From Symbiodinium natans (Eukaryota; Sar; Dinophyceae; Suessiales; Symbiodiniaceae), in NCBI GenBank assembly GCA_905221605.1, contig CAJNDS010002701.1, positions 670,501-734,500 on the forward strand: a stretch of DNA of 64,000 nucleotides, read 5' to 3'. The notes beneath the pieces are model-generated. The model was given only the letters and a program-made list of their open reading frames with translations. It searched no databases and was not told where the DNA came from. The first letter of the stretch is position 1. Each line of letters begins with the position of its first letter. The position numbers were made by a program, and so were the translations under genes. Positions 29,638 through 42,929 of the stretch are shown here, in pieces.

Positions 29638-31295
29638 ACATGCCCTAAGCTCTTTGAACCCTAAAACTTAAGCCCTTTAAACCCTCCGGCTCTTTGCGGG
29701 GCTTAGAGTTTCGGAAGACCTGAGCTCAGGAACCCTCGGTTTACAGCATGCACGCGAACACCGCGGGGTCTTCAGAAGGTCTGAACACCAATACTGGTTC
29801 AAACAATCGGCCAAGGTTCAGGTTTTTTTGTTGCCTCCCGCCTAGCGGACTCTGCAGGGTTTGCTGATATGTTTTGCATGACATACTCTTCGGAAACGAT
29901 TCAAAAAATGAGATTAAACAAAACACTGCTAGTTTCGAAGTGGCCTTAACAACACAGCCCTTTACAGAGGACAGTTTTCACTGCATTTCACTGAGGAAAC
30001 AACATATATTCAGAAAAAGAAAAAGCTTGCAAAAACACAGGTGTGGATCATGGGAGGGGGGGGATGGGTTGGGGGGATGTATGGCAGATGGTCTCGGCAG
30101 CTCGAGAAAGCCCCGAACCCGAACAAAAGACGTTGCCCATCATGCTGCTACAGCGATTTAGGGTCCAGGGCCTTTTGCTGCTGCCTGTTGCTGCCGCAGA
30201 TCTGCATCCATCTACTGACTCAGTGTCCCCGATCCTGGTAGTACTGTCGCGCGGTCGCAATCACTCGCAAGCCTCATCCATCAACTCGGACATGCTCCAT
30301 GAGGTGGTACTTGAAGAAACCATCATGTTCAACCCAGGCCCCCACAACCAACAGGAAAACGACTAACAATCCAGCTGTTGCTGGTCTTGGGGTGTTTCAG
30401 GGTTTAGGGTTTAGGGTTTAGGGTGAATGCAAAGAAGGAGGTGACCCGGGGCACTCCACTTTTCTTCCTCCCCTACTTCGATGCCGCATCAGCCGGGAGA
30501 TCCTGAGACCCCGCACCCCTACATTAACGTTTAGGGTTTAGGGTCTACAGGGTTTAGGGCTTTTAGGGTTTAGGGTTTAGGGTTACATTGGGCCAGGTTG
30601 CACGCCAGATGCTGTGGCCTGTCCTGGCAGGGAGTCAAGCACATGGCAAGACCTTCATTGACTACGGGCTGGCGGGTGTGTGTACCTGTTCGGGGCCTGA
30701 AGCCTACTACCGTAGGAGCGACAGGCAAGGTTGTTCGGTCAACAGCTTGCACGTATCAATGGCCCAGCACGCGCTGACTCACTTGACCTTCTGAACACTT
30801 CTCATTGTCACATGGTCAGTCCAGCTGATCAAAGCTTGCAGAGACCTCAGTGCTTTGCCCCGGCAGACACAGCGGATCCCAAACTCACACTCGCTGCAGC
30901 AGCAAGGCACCGGCGTAGCTACCAATGCAAAATCTTGGCGTAAGCTTCCCCCCCGTTCTTGAGGACTGGACTGGCACTAAAGAGATGAATATTTCTCGTC
31001 AAGACTCGTGTTTGAGGAGGCATTAACCGCAAAACCCAGAACCCCCCCCCCCCCCCACCCCCCCCAACGCCCAAAACCCCAAAACCCCAAAACCCCAAAA
31101 CCACAAAGCCCCAAACCCTAAACCCTAAACCCTAAACCCTAGACCCAAAACCCTAAACCCTAAACCCTAATCCCACCTTTCAGGGTGCAGGTTGCGGCGG
31201 CTGCGGCTTCTGGGCTCCGAGCTGCCATGTTGTTGTTGTTGGAGCCCTGCATGTTCTCCTCGGCTGGGATCTAGCATCGAGCTGACCCTAGGGTT

Positions 31296-31477
31296 GGGGT
31301 TTAGGGTTTTTAGGGTTTAGGGTTTAGGGTTTAGGGTTTAGGGTTTAGGGTTTAGGGTTTAGGGTTTAGGGTTTAGGGTTTAGGGTTTAGGGTTTAGGGT
31401 TTAGGGTTTAGGGTTTAGGGTTTAGGGTTTAGGGTTTAGGGTTTAGGGTTTAGGGTTTAGGGTTTAGGGTTTAGGGT
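31296..31477 (+). repeat. Telomeric array, TTTAGGG on + strand, about 25 units
   Basis: One of the longest nearly perfect 7-mer arrays in the window. Confidence 0.95.
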
Positions 31478-31924
31478 ACTTCTTACCCTACTTTGAAGCT
31501 CTAAACCCGAAACCCTAACCTAACCCTAAACCAGCTCCCAAGAGCCCCACTTAGCCCCAAGCCCATTGGTTTTAGACCAAAGGGTTTAGGGTTTAGGGTT
31601 TAGGGTTTGGGGTTTAGGGTTTAGGGTTTAGGGCTTAGGGTTTGAAACTTGATGAGGCTTCGTCGAGGTCCCTTGAGACACCAAACTCACCAAAGGTCGA
31701 ATGAGTCGAGCACTCTGCAACCAACAGCCGGAGTTCATTTTCGTAGGGTTTGGGGTTGCGGCACGGTCGCCCTAAAACCCCATAAGATGGCCAGCTCTTG
31801 AACCTCAAGCCTTGATTAGCCCCCAAACAAGCCGATCAGCCGGAGCCGAAGCGACCCCAAACCCCAAACTCCAAACCCCAAACCCCAAACCCTAAACCCT
31901 AAACCCTAAAACCAAAGAACACCG

Positions 31925-32036
31925 AGTCGCCCGAAAAGAGTGGCGGGTGAAGCTCTTGGAGAGGCTGCGCAGTGCCGCACTGGCTGAGGGACGCCTGCGC
32001 CTTGGGCAGCTTGGCGCCGTTCTTGTTCGTCCCAAG
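31925..32036 (+). other. Exon-like fragment on the plus strand
   Basis: A plus-strand frame reads RKEWRVKLLERLRSAALAEG followed by RLRLGQLGAVLVRPKP. It is strongly protein-like, with CCCTAAA blocks on the left (31885-31905) and TTTAGGG blocks on the right (32045-32110). If real it is the only plus-strand coding piece with good composition. Family unknown. Confidence 0.35.
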
Positions 32037-32347
32037 CCCTTAAAAGGGTTTAGGGTTTAGGGTTTAGGGTTTAGGGTTTAGGGTTTAGGGTTTAGGGTTT
32101 AGGGTTTAGGGCCCCTTATTACCCCACAAATTAAGGGCCCATGAAACTACCCTCAGAGCTGCAGGGCTCTCAGCTGTCATATGGGGCTCCTGGCGTGAAG
32201 GTTTAGGTTCAGGGTTTAGTGTTTAGGGCGTAGGATTTAAGTGTAGAAGGCTCGACGGAGCACTATAGTGAAGTTACCACCCCCAGGCTTTCGTCTTCTG
32301 TGTCCTTGCGCCTCAACCACCCCGAGCCTGCACAAGGACATGCTCCC

Positions 32348-32429
32348 TACCCTAAACCCTAAACCCTAAACCCTAGACCCTAAACCCTAAACCCTAAACC
32401 CTAAACCCTAAACCCTAAACCCTAAACCC
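32348..32429 (-). repeat. Telomeric array, CCCTAAA on + strand
   Basis: About eleven units. Confidence 0.95.
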
Positions 32430-32703
32430 TCGGCCACCTGGAGTCGGACGAGTTCGCTGTGGCCAGAGACAACAGCTGAATCATCGCCTTCCGGAAATGG
32501 GTATCTCGGGGTTTAGGGTCCAGGGTTTAGGGGCGGAAATCGGCCTTTCCCCCAATCGGGTTTAGGGTTTCGGGTCCCGTAATCATATACCCCCCAAAAA
32601 AAAGACAACAATCCTCATTATAGAACCCCCCCAAGAAGGGAACCCTATCTTCGGAAAAAAAACAACGCAGCTTGGGGCCGAGGAATCCGGTCTCTGCTCA
32701 GCT

Positions 32704-32704
<1 letters not shown>

Positions 32705-32759
<55 letters not shown>
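32705..32759 (+). repeat. (GA)n microsatellite
   Basis: Nearly perfect GA/AG run of about 55 bp. The Arg-Glu and Ser-Leu open frames over it are artefacts. Confidence 0.95.
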
Positions 32760-32764
<5 letters not shown>

Positions 32765-33362
32765 AGGATCTTGAGAGCTGCTTTCCCTGGAGCCTTCTGC
32801 TTGTTCAACACCGTCTCTGTTGCACTTAACACGACAAAATCCTGTTTTCGGACTCTCAATTTGCCCGAAACCCTGTAAGCCCCCAAAGCATTCCAAAGCC
32901 CTTAGCAGTAACAAGTGCGGAAGATGCGAAGCCCCCGAGGCCACTGATCTTGACCCCCAGATCGACGTGGTTGCATGTGGGCGGCAGAGGCACAGGTTGG
33001 AGTATCCATGAGCCCTACCCGAAACCCGAAACCCTAAACCCTAAACCCTATGGATCCGAAGCTTGCGCATCGCAGCCATAACGTGTATAAGGAGGGACCC
33101 CTAGAAGGGACCCTTCATCTCATTCCCCGATATAACTCCTATATATGCCCTTTTATAGTCCCTATATACCTAAGTCGCCCCGAAATAACCCCTAAGGTCC
33201 CTTATAAGGGGAAGTATGGGGCTTCCGCCTCGCCAGCCGCCGCTGCCGTAGCCGAAGGCGCAGCGGAGACGCCCAATGCGGTGAGAAGCCTTTTGAACCC
33301 AAGTCCCTGATAGCTTAGAGGCCTGAGATGTTGTTGAGGAAAAGACTTCGTCTGAGTCTGCC

Positions 33363-33550
33363 TCCTAAACCCTAAACCCTATACGAGGTCTCCCTAAACC
33401 CTAAACCCTAAACCCTAAACCCTAAACCCTAATCCCTAAACCCTAAACCCTAAACCCTAAACCCTAAACCCTAAACCCTAAACCCTAAACCCTAAACCCT
33501 AAACCCTAAACCCAAACCCTAAACCCTAAACCCTAAACCCTAAACCCTAC
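33363..33550 (-). repeat. Telomeric array, CCCTAAA on + strand
   Basis: About 25 units with a few interruptions. Confidence 0.95.
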
Positions 33551-36452
33551 CCTTAGGCCGCTCCAGCAACAAGGGACTTCCGGTGCTTCGGGGGCAGCCG
33601 TTTTGCTGCTCCCGAGACGGTTAAACACTGCTGACCTGCGATCACGCTAACGGCGCCCCTGAAACCAAGCCGCGACAGGATAGGTGTGCTTGTAAGGATT
33701 ATCCTGTACATATCCCCTTTCAGGTGCTGCAAACATGAAAGATATACACACGCATGTGTAACATATATACATATATACATGTTATATATATATGTATATA
33801 TGCACACACAATCACCTATCTGTGTTGGAGGTACAGTGCTTACACCCATCCAACTTCCAAGGGCACCGAAGGACCTTCAGCGCAGATTTCCAGATGCTCG
33901 TCCGTGTGAAGATACGTGCGACTGGATGCGGCTAGCTAAAAGCAAATCTTCGCCTACCCTAGACCCTACACCCTACACCCTAAACCCTAAACCCTAAACT
34001 GCATCTGGCTCAGACCGGATGTCCAAAAGCGAGAGCGATGGAACGAGACAGGAAGAGCGGCAAAGATTAAAGGCCTAAGTGTCCGCGTGATATTGTTAGG
34101 AGCCTGTTTCTTCCTTGGCTGTTCACCATAATAATGCTAAATCACTGGCTTATGTGCGATGTCCCTGTGATCACTTGAAATCTTCGTGCACGCGTTACGC
34201 ACTCAACAGACCCAAGAATCCACTACACATCACCTTGGATCAGGGGCGCAAGGCTGCCTTTAGTTGGATTTAGTACCAAAGCTTAGGTGTTTATACAGGG
34301 GGGGGGGGGGTGCGCATGCACTTTTCCTTGCTCATGTGTCCACACGTCGAACTGCAACGCCTTCCTTAAGTAGTAGCACCTATTGGTTTGCTGCTTTGCA
34401 TTCTCCTTGTTTGTTTCTCTGCGATTCTTCACACTGGACACAACAACACCGCTTCGGTGGCGGCAGGTTTAACCTGCCCACACAAAAACGCCTGGGCTGC
34501 TTGCAGGGTTTTGAGGCTTTGGGGGTGCCTAGGGTTTAGAGGGTCTAAAGTTCAGTGTTTAGGTTAGTGGGCCTCATGTCGTAGAACCGCCTTTAACGTG
34601 CCTGAAAGCTGGCGGGTTGGATCTGCTTCAACAACTGCTCGAAGTTTACTGCACCCCAGGCGTGGCAATCGCTTCTTCGCGACTGCCTTTTACGACGGAA
34701 GCGAAATGCTCAGCCGCCTGGCTTTCATGGAAGCTCACAGCAAGTAAACGTCAGACTGCTGATGTTGAATCACCTGAATAGCTTTGAGATAGATGGGCGG
34801 CGCTTGCCGAAACCCAGCCGGCTGGGCCAATCAAAGTGTTCGAATACTGTGCGCAAGCTTTGCCTACCAGGATTATTGGTAAGCAACCATGTAATCCTGC
34901 ATATGGATGAGTCAGGGGAAGTATCTCCATGGGGTAATTAGCAGCCATAATTAGCACATAGAGGTTTCCAGCATAAATCGTGTAAAGTTGGGGCCTGCGC
35001 CAAGAGGACCACTTGTAGGCCTGAACACAAAACAGTTGCGCAGCCTCACCACAAGCCAAAACGGCTGCCACGTCGTACATGTGTTGGCCGCAAAAGGAAC
35101 AAGATGCTTAGCCAGGGCCGTTTCTTGCTGTCAAGGTCTTTGTCCTTCGACTAGACGTGCGAGTATTAGGCCCAAAAGCAGTTGACAAATGGCGTGCAAG
35201 CGCACCTGCATGGAGGTGGCGGTCAATACAGTTGTAGGCTTTCGACGCGAGGTTCAAGCTGCGATGATTTAGGGTTTAGGGTTTAGGGGTTTAGGGGTTT
35301 AAGGTTTAGGGTTTAGGGTTTAGGGTCGTACGGCTGTAGGTGGAATCGGGATATTGAAAATCTGTGGGTGGTCCCGTTCCCTTGCGACCTAGATCCTGTC
35401 TTGCACAGCCTTCAAGGAATCATGCCGTGTTGCTTCAGCCTCCACAAACTAGAGCCCCTAAACCCTAAACCCTAAACCCTAAACCCTGAACCCTAAACCC
35501 TAAACCCTAAACCCTACGCCTTAAACTCGGAACCCTGTCCCACAACCTCAATCCCCAAATCATCTCGGGGATCCCGCGGAGGCCGGGGTGTGCAGCCTCT
35601 CGGTCACCAAGGAGGGCCAGGACCTTAGAGTCGATTTAAAGCCTTTTGTGATGATGTACGGAGCTCCCCAAAACCCTAAACCCTAAACCCGAAACCCACA
35701 TGGCATACTGTGAGCAACCCCAAGAAGCCCAGAGGATTTAGTATTCTCATGGGCCTGAAAGTGCACAAGCCCAAGCTGGTTCGGTTCACCTTCCCAAGAG
35801 TCGGTGGCGACAGGTTATAGGGGAGCACGGGCTCCCTCAGTACCTGTATAGAAAATTTTTTTATGTCCACAGGTTCAACCTGCAGCTCTGATGTCTGAGG
35901 TTCTGCAGCAGCCATGTCCGGGACGATTTTTAGGAACAGGGGGGACATAACTTGACCGGTTGAAAGCTCGGGAATCCCCTTATGAGTGCCATGGTGTGTC
36001 TAGGGAGACCGTCGGCACGATTCAAGGAGGGATGCGATAGATAGCTGCAGTTACGAGTACCGCATATGCCGATAATTTTCGCCACCTGCCCAGCGAGTCT
36101 CATGCGTCATTCACTTAAAAGGCTTCTTGCATTTTATCCAACACCAAGCCCAGACCCAGAAACCCTAAACCCTAAACCCTAAACCCTAAACCCTAAATCC
36201 GCACCCGGTTCACTGCTAGGGGGCCGTGCGGAAAAGATGTCCACATAGTCATCCAGAAAAAGCGCGGAGGACTCCGGCGTGAAGATCGACTGCGCCTGGG
36301 TGTGGATTCTATGCTACCGCAACCTGCATATTCCTCGCCTGCGTTTGAATATGTTTGAATATGTAGCACCATCATCACCTTCACTATCACTCATACTATA
36401 CCAAAGAATCTCAAACACACACACAGTGTACGCCGACCACTACTATACCAAC

Positions 36453-36745
36453 AACTTGGAACCGACATTCCCGTGAGCGGGCTGGGTTTTCGTTGATTTG
36501 TAGTACACGTGAGCCGGCTGGGTTTCGTTGATTTGTAGTCCAAGCTTAGTACTGGAACCGACATTCCCGTGAGCCGGCTGGGTTCTTTGATTTGTAGTAC
36601 AAGCTTAGTACTGGAACCGACGTTCCCGTGAGCCGGCTGGGTTTTCGTTGATTTGTAGTACAAGCTTAGTACTGGAACCGACGTTCCCGTGACCCAGCTG
36701 GGTTTTCGTGTTTTCATGTATTTGTAGTACAAGCTTAGTACTGGA
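36453..36745 (+). repeat. About 60 bp tandem repeat, four to five copies
   Basis: The unit contains GAGCCGGCTGGGTTTTCG, TTGATTTGTAGTACAAGC and TTAGTACTGGAACCGACG. Copies differ by small deletions; the first is shortened. Confidence 0.92.
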
Positions 36746-37408
36746 ATATCGCCTGCCTGGCCCGATACTACAAAGTTATCGTTTTATTGTCTTAATTATC
36801 GTTTACGAGTCAGAAGCAATGCCCCAAACGCTTCGGGCAATTCCTTTCACAAATCGACTGCGAGGGGTTCTTTTACAACCCCATATCGTAGCAAGCAACA
36901 CTCACATAGCATTGCAGAAACATCCGAGCGAAGAGTCTACGTCAACCCAAATGCAAGAGAGCGCACTGAGAACCCCACACTTCTTGCAGCTAAGAGGCAA
37001 AGACGCCTGGAAAGACTGCAGGCTAGGCTTAAGGACATGGGCTTTTTCCGGAAGTGAGTGCATTAGAGCTGACGATGCTGCAACAGAGGCGCCAAAAAAT
37101 CACCCTGCGTTGCGCCGAGACTTCAGAGCACATTGGAACCCTGAACGCTTTTTGCCGCAGGGACCCTCAACCCTAAACTCTAAACCTTTTCTTGCCTTAA
37201 ACCCTAAACGACCTGGGTCTTCGTAGGTGATCTGGCCAGAGCCCAGCTCAACCACCGACCTTCTCACGCCTGCAGTTGCGAGTCTTCTGGGGGGATGGTC
37301 CAGGAATTTGAGGATCTGGGCGGTTTGTTGAGATCTCTTGCACGGCGGACCAGAGCTTGTGGAGACTGTCAAGCACAAGGACGGTCCAGTGACCTTCCCC
37401 ATTTTTGC

Positions 37409-37503
37409 CCTAAACCCTAAACCCTAAACCCTAAACCCTAAACCCTAAACCCTAAACCCTAAACCCTAAACCCTAAACCCTAAACCCTAAACCCTAAACC
37501 CTA
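37409..37503 (-). repeat. Telomeric array, CCCTAAA on + strand
   Basis: About thirteen units. Confidence 0.95.
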
Positions 37504-38505
37504 TCAACTGTCGACTCCCCATCCAAGTTTCGCTTTTCGAGCCCCCTGTAGGCAGATTCTTGGATGGGCGGTCGAGTTTTGTGCCGGCCGAGGCTGTGGG
37601 TCGACGACGCAGTGTACTTTCGCATATTCTGTAGTACAACGTAGAAGAATTCAGCATGCTCTAATTCATATGACCGAATTATGTACTTGTACAACTGTAC
37701 ATACAGACATACATTTAGACATCTATTTATTGAAACAGTACTTGATGAAAACTAGCGCATATTGGGCCGTGCTGCTGAGGAGAGTTAAGGACTGCGCATT
37801 TCTGACCGTCAGAGGAGGTGCTCCATGTGAAGGCATAGGACCTGACCAAAGCACGGCTTTGGCGCCCTAATCCCTAAACCCTAAACCCTAAACCCAAACC
37901 CTAAACCCTAAACCCTAAACCCCAAACCCTAAACCCTAAACCCTAAAGGACCTAAGGCGTCGACTCGCACCCCCAAGTCTTCGGAAGGCCGGCCTACGGG
38001 CATCTCATGCATGGGTTTAGGGTTTAGGGTTTAGGGTTTGGGGTTTGGGGTTCGGGGTTCGGGGTTCGGGGTTTGGGGTTTGGGGTTTGGGAGTAGGGAT
38101 GTGGGGCTTTTCCACGTCGACCCTCGAATCTGCGAGAGGAACAGCCCCAACAAAGCAAACCTTAAAGGAAACCCCCCAAGAGCGCAAGAGGGAACACCTG
38201 TCATGTAGTTGGCATATAATCAGAGGTTTAGGGTTTAGGGTTTAGGGTTTAGGGTTTAGGGTTTAGGGTATCAGGACTCCGGAGGGTTCACACAGCATGA
38301 CCTGCGTCGTACACACTACGCAGAAAGACGTGCCCCCACGCATCTTCCTGACCGAAGCAACTCCGAGCGTGTGGACACCCTAAACCCTAAACCCTAAACA
38401 CTAAACCCTAAACCCCCATTGTCAGGCGGAGCCAAGCACGTAGCTTTTTGCGAAATACCGGGGGCAGACTCCGGAAGTTTAGCTTCCTCCGGTTCTGCTG
38501 AGGAT

Positions 38506-38587
38506 GTGGGTTTAGGGTTTAGGGTTTAGGGTTTAGGGTTTAGGGTTTAGGGTTTAGGGTTTAGGGTTTAGGGTTTAGGGTTTAGGG
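38506..38587 (+). repeat. Telomeric array, TTTAGGG on + strand
   Basis: About eleven units, followed by a family I copy. Confidence 0.95.
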
Positions 38588-38618
38588 ATCAAACAAAAAA
38601 AACCCATCCGTCCCTACG

Positions 38619-38736
38619 GGGCTTTCCCAAAGTAAGGGGCCCGATATAATTGTAAGCCCCCAAATACTAGGATTCCCTTGTAATAAGGACCACATTAAGG
38701 TACCCCCCCCCCCCCCCCCCCAAATTTCGGAAACCC
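38619..38736. mobile_element. Family I element
   Basis: Shares AATACTAGGATTCCC, AAGGTACCCCC, the poly-C run and the right end TTTCGGAAACCC with the copies at 24856 and 48253. The left end is less clear. Confidence 0.65.
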
Positions 38737-39060
38737 GCGCCTGTGGACCGCAATCCTCAAACCTTTCTCGGGGTCCGCGCTGGCAATTCGCAAAGACCTC
38801 GTCGGCGAGGGCCGGAAGCTCACCAGTCACTGGGCTTCCTCGGACTCGGGGAACTCTCGAATCAACCGTGCCATTCCTGTCACTTTGAAGGCCTGATATG
38901 CACACGGCCAGCGCTTTAGGGTTTAGAGTTTAGGGTTTAGGGTGTAGGGTTTAGGGTTTAGGGTTTAGGGTTTAGGTATAACCTGTGGGGATGATGTGAG
39001 ACTTTTGTGCAAAATGGGCTCAGGCTAACGCCCCGATCGATGAACATCAGCCGGAGCTTC

Positions 39061-39609
39061 TCACCGTTTGACACCTGCTGCAGAAGCCAGAAACATGCGT
39101 GGGCTTCGACTCTCAGTATAGGAACGAGGCAACAACAGGCTGATGGACCAATGATCATCGACTGTCAACCTGGTCCTAAATCCGTCGATTCGCCACATCG
39201 CCCTTTGAGACATGCAATTCTGGGCTTCCAAGGCAGCTTTCTCAGCAGACTCCCAACGTGCATCAACCAATAGACACAAGACTGGCTCAGGGAAGCACCC
39301 ACACCCACAACTGCAACACAAGCCCTGCTTACCCAGAGAGAAATGCCAACAAACTCTTCTCGGAACCTTCCACAAGCCTGCAGTTGTACATCTTTCTTGG
39401 GTCTGAGGCTGCTCTGTACAGGCATGCAGGATTTTTGGTGCCTCCACGACTGACACTCGTTCGATACCCACGTCATCCCGCTTCAGGCCATAGAAGATGC
39501 ATGGCACCTCAACTTCTACGACGCAGGGCGCAGGGCTGGGAAACAGGACTCGTCCGCACTCTCTCTTCTCCCTAAACCCAAAACACTGAACCCGAAGTAC
39601 AAGACCCAA
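39061..39609 (-). CDS. Unrecognised open frame, 182 codons
   Basis: A minus-strand frame of 549 bp, cysteine-rich in the middle (CWHFSLGKQGLCCSCGCGCF) and ending SPRMFLASAAGVKR. It overlaps plus-strand frames of about 100 codons. It lies on the strand used by all reconstructed genes, which is the only contextual support. No family recognised. Confidence 0.3.
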   Translation of the reverse strand: MGLVLRVQCFGFREKRECGRVLFPSPAPCVVEVEVPCIFYGLKRDDVGIERVSVVEAPKILHACTEQPQTQERCTTAGLWKVPRRVCWHFSLGKQGLCCSCGCGCFPEPVLCLLVDARWESAEKAALEAQNCMSQRAMWRIDGFRTRLTVDDHWSISLLLPRSYTESRSPRMFLASAAGVKR

Positions 39610-40091
39610 AGGAATCTTGGTGCCACCTGCCTAGCAGCCTCGCAACCACACTGCAAAAGAGTTAACCCTAAACCCAAAACCCTCAACCCCAAACCCTAAA
39701 CCCTAAACCCTGAATTAACCCTAAACCCTAAACCCTGAATTTTGGGGTTCGGGGTCGGTGCCTGCACCACTTCCTCGTCCTTCTCGACCTCCTCCCGTTG
39801 CCTGCGGCAGCGCTGAAGGCTGCCGCTCAGACCTTCACATCTAGAACCCACATCAAATCAGATCACATCATATCATATATATGTATTCACATATATACAT
39901 ATACACACATAAATAAAGAAATAAATAAATAAATAAATATATATATACATATATATATATACAATCTATCTAGCTGTCTTGTCTGTCTGCTGTCTGGCTC
40001 TCTGTCTGTCACTCTTTCCCGCTCCCTCTCTCTTCAGGTATATCTCTATATATATATATATATGTATGTGTTCCAAGTCTTCCAGGACCGG

Positions 40092-40181
40092 CTAAAGGCG
40101 AAGTGAAACGGACCCAGTCATCCCAGTCCTGCCCGAGCTCAGGCTACAAAGGTCCAGCAACACTACGATGACGCTGTGCAT
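40092..40181 (-). other. Possible exon downstream of a family A introner
   Basis: After the element's GCAAG acceptor the minus strand reads ATGCACAGCGTCATCG and stays open for 29 codons to TAG (VIVVLLDLCSLSSGRTG). The reading is suggested by the introner position rather than by homology. Confidence 0.3.
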
Positions 40182-40292
40182 CTTGCTAGCCCAGCAACCA
40201 TATCACAATAAGGGCACCCCTTTTTTGGGTTGGTGACTTCTACTAAGGGAACCTTGAACCAAAAAAGGGAAAAGGGTACCACTGGGGCACCA
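40182..40292 (-). mobile_element. Introner family A copy
   Basis: The plus strand reads CTTGCTAGCCCAGCAACC at the left and GGGGCACCAAG at the right, with CAT on both outer sides (before CTTGC and after CCAAGT), matching the three-base TSD rule of the family. Confidence 0.8.
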
Positions 40293-41287
40293 AGTCATAC
40301 ATCAGAACACACACACACACACACAGCCCAGCACCTGAGACCTACTGTATACCTCCAGTCCCCAACCACAGCAACTATCTACTATTTGCCCAAGAACCCC
40401 CAAAAACTTCAAAACATTCTGCCTTACAAGGGGACTCTAGGGATTATTCTTATGCATTTCTTTTTTTGGGGGAGGGGGGGGGGGTCTTAAGCACATAGCA
40501 GATATACCCCGAATGTTGCAGTCACGGCGGATCGACCTCCCGGCGCCCGCCCGCATCGCGCAACAAAGGCTGCCACGGCAAAGCCAGCATTTTGCAGTCC
40601 TGATCTTCCCCTAGACCTCCCTAAACCCTAAACCCTAAACCCTAAACCCTAAACCCTAAACCCCTAAGCATACAAATAATACCTACATTGGGGTCGAAAG
40701 TCGATAGATAATGCCTACTTTGGGCTATTTTGGAGCCTTAGGGTTCGACTTGCTCAGAGGTGGAAGGTTGGGGGTTTCGAGCTTGGGAGCAATTTCTGGG
40801 AGCCCTTTGCTTCGATACGTGGGATGCAAGATGTAGGGAATGTAGGGTCTGCAAGCCATGTGGCGACTGTCTGATCCCTCATCTGCCCTTCATTCCCTAA
40901 ACCCTAAAGTCCCTAAACAATAATTAAGCCCTAAGCCCTAAAGTCCCTAAAACCCTAATTTAGCCCAAAACCCTGCAGCCTAGCCTGTTTGGGAGCTCTG
41001 GCCTCCTCGGGTCGTCGTCGTCCGCGGGGGCAGCCTGGAAATCTCCCCCCAGCTCCCAGACCACCCCCGTCACAAACCCCCCCAAAAGCCGCAAAGAAGG
41101 CAGGGCTGCTTGGGCTTCAGGGTTCAGGGTTGACGGATTTTTTTTTTGCCAGCCGCCTAGCTGACTCAGAGAGACGCACTACAGGGAACAATGCACGTTT
41201 CTGCTTCGTGAAATGTTGCGAAAGGCCACCCCTCTTACTATATTCCAGTTTCCCCCTCCCCTCAGGCACAAACCCAAAGACCAAGTA

Positions 41288-41300
41288 CAGGAGAGGAGAG

Positions 41301-41339
<39 letters not shown>

Positions 41340-41613
41340 GAGAGGAGAGAGAGGAGGGAGAGAGAGAGAGAGAGCGGCGAGAGAGGCGAGAGAGGCGAGA
41401 GAGGAGAGAGAGGAGACAGAGGAGAGAGAGAGGCGAGAGAGAGGAGAGGAGAACGAGGAAAGAGAGAAGAGAGGAGAGAGAGGAGAGAGAGGAGCGAGAG
41501 GAGAGAGAGGAGCTAGAGGAGAGAGAGGAGAGAGAGGAGCGAGAGGAGAGAGAGGAGAGAGAGGAGAGAGAGGTGAGAGAGAAGAAAGAGAAGAGAGAGA
41601 AGAGAGAGAGAAC
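41288..41613 (+). repeat. GA-rich tract with GAGAGGAGA units
   Basis: About 325 bp of purine-only sequence on the plus strand, mainly GAGAGAGGAGAGA units with rare C or T. Long Arg-Glu and Ser-Leu frames over it are artefacts. Confidence 0.95.
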
Positions 41614-42035
41614 AGTGCCACTGCCCTACACCGACTATACCGAGCCTAAGAACACCCCCAAAACTTAAAAGACTCTTCCTTATATGGGTAAGTCGGTGTT
41701 CTTAAGCAAACAGTAGCACCGTGCCCAACTACGGCTAGCAAGGGGGGGGGGGGGGGGAGGTTTCGGGCCGGCCCAAATGCCTCCGGTCCTGTTGCATCCT
41801 GGACGCCAGTTTGGGTTGGGGGGGGGGGGGGTGGGTTTAGAGTTTAGGGTTGAGGGTTGAGGGTTTAGGGTTTAGGGTTCAGGGGTTTAGGGTACTCAAT
41901 CTGGCCTTAAAAAACTCACCTGTTATGTTTCTCCTCCACTGGGAGGACCTGTTCCTTTCTCACCCGCAGGCCTGCCGGGACGTGCCCAATCTCTGCCATC
42001 TCTGTCGCCCGGTCCTGCCCAGGCCATGACGGCAA

Positions 42036-42102
42036 TGGTTTAGGGTTTAGGGTTTAGGGTTTAGGGTTTAGGGTTTAGGGTTTAGGGTTTAGGGTTTAGG
42101 GG
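42036..42102 (+). repeat. Telomeric array, TTTAGGG on + strand
   Basis: About nine units. Confidence 0.95.
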
Positions 42103-42929
42103 TTAAAAAAATCCGCGGGGCCCCGGGAAGGGCCCGAGGAGCTGCCGCATCCTTGGAAAAGTTTCGTGCCATGGGCTGCGGCGAACAACCGATACTCACC
42201 CACATCACTTGCACCTCTGTCTTTTCCTTTCCGAACGCGAGATCCTCAGATGGTCAACGTCAGGGCTTGCAGATCCTGCAGCTGCAGACGCTTCAGAATC
42301 ATCCTGATGTTAGGGTCTTCAGCCACCCGCCAAGCCATAGCACGGCAGGGACAAGGGTTTGGGGGTTAGGGTTCAGGGCAGCTTTGAAAGTCATGCAGAA
42401 TTACCAAGCATTTTGACGCAATGAAGAAAAAGCTCCAGGGAAGCTTTGTTTTGCATTCCATGAGGGACATTACCCATCAAGGAAGGACTATACTCCAACG
42501 AGCCGCGATTCGATAAACACTGCGCTTAGTGTCAATGGCTTCAAGTGAACTATGGTTATTGTTCCATGGTTATTGTTCCTTGTAAAACCCTAAACCCTAA
42601 ACCCTAAACCCTACAAATACTTCAAGACCCTTCCGCACGCCCGTTCGGGCTCCCAGCCCGGAATTATATGTCAATCCTGGCTCAAGTGCATTGGTTCGTA
42701 ATGGCATTGGAGCCGGGGGATAGAGTTGCTGCACTGACTGTGCAGACGCGCAAGTCCGGGCTGCAAGGGTTCGTGACGGTGGTGGAGCCAGTGCATTGGC
42801 CACCCACCTTGTATGTGAATTGAAAGTCAAGGCTCTGCTGGTAGCTTATGGGTTTAGGGTTTAAGGTTTAGGGTTGATGTATGACCGCAGCACTGGGCAT
42901 CTGCCAAGCATTGGCTCCACGTCTCAAAC

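Larger units (their letters stand above)
27668..42929. other. Long repeat-rich stretch without a reconstructed gene
   Basis: Over thirty telomeric blocks separate unique stretches of 50-900 bp. Microsatellites, tandem repeats and introner copies are listed separately. Open frames of 60-180 codons occur on both strands (for example 27809-28177 plus, 30043-30366 plus, 36708-37226 plus, 34751-35080 minus), but none could be tied to a family or to a consistent exon series. Short exon-like fragments are listed where composition is convincing. Confidence 0.5.

Noticed and set aside
41213-41668. Arg-Glu-rich and Ser-Leu-rich open frames up to 175 codons
   Set aside because: Produced by the GA-rich tract on both strands.
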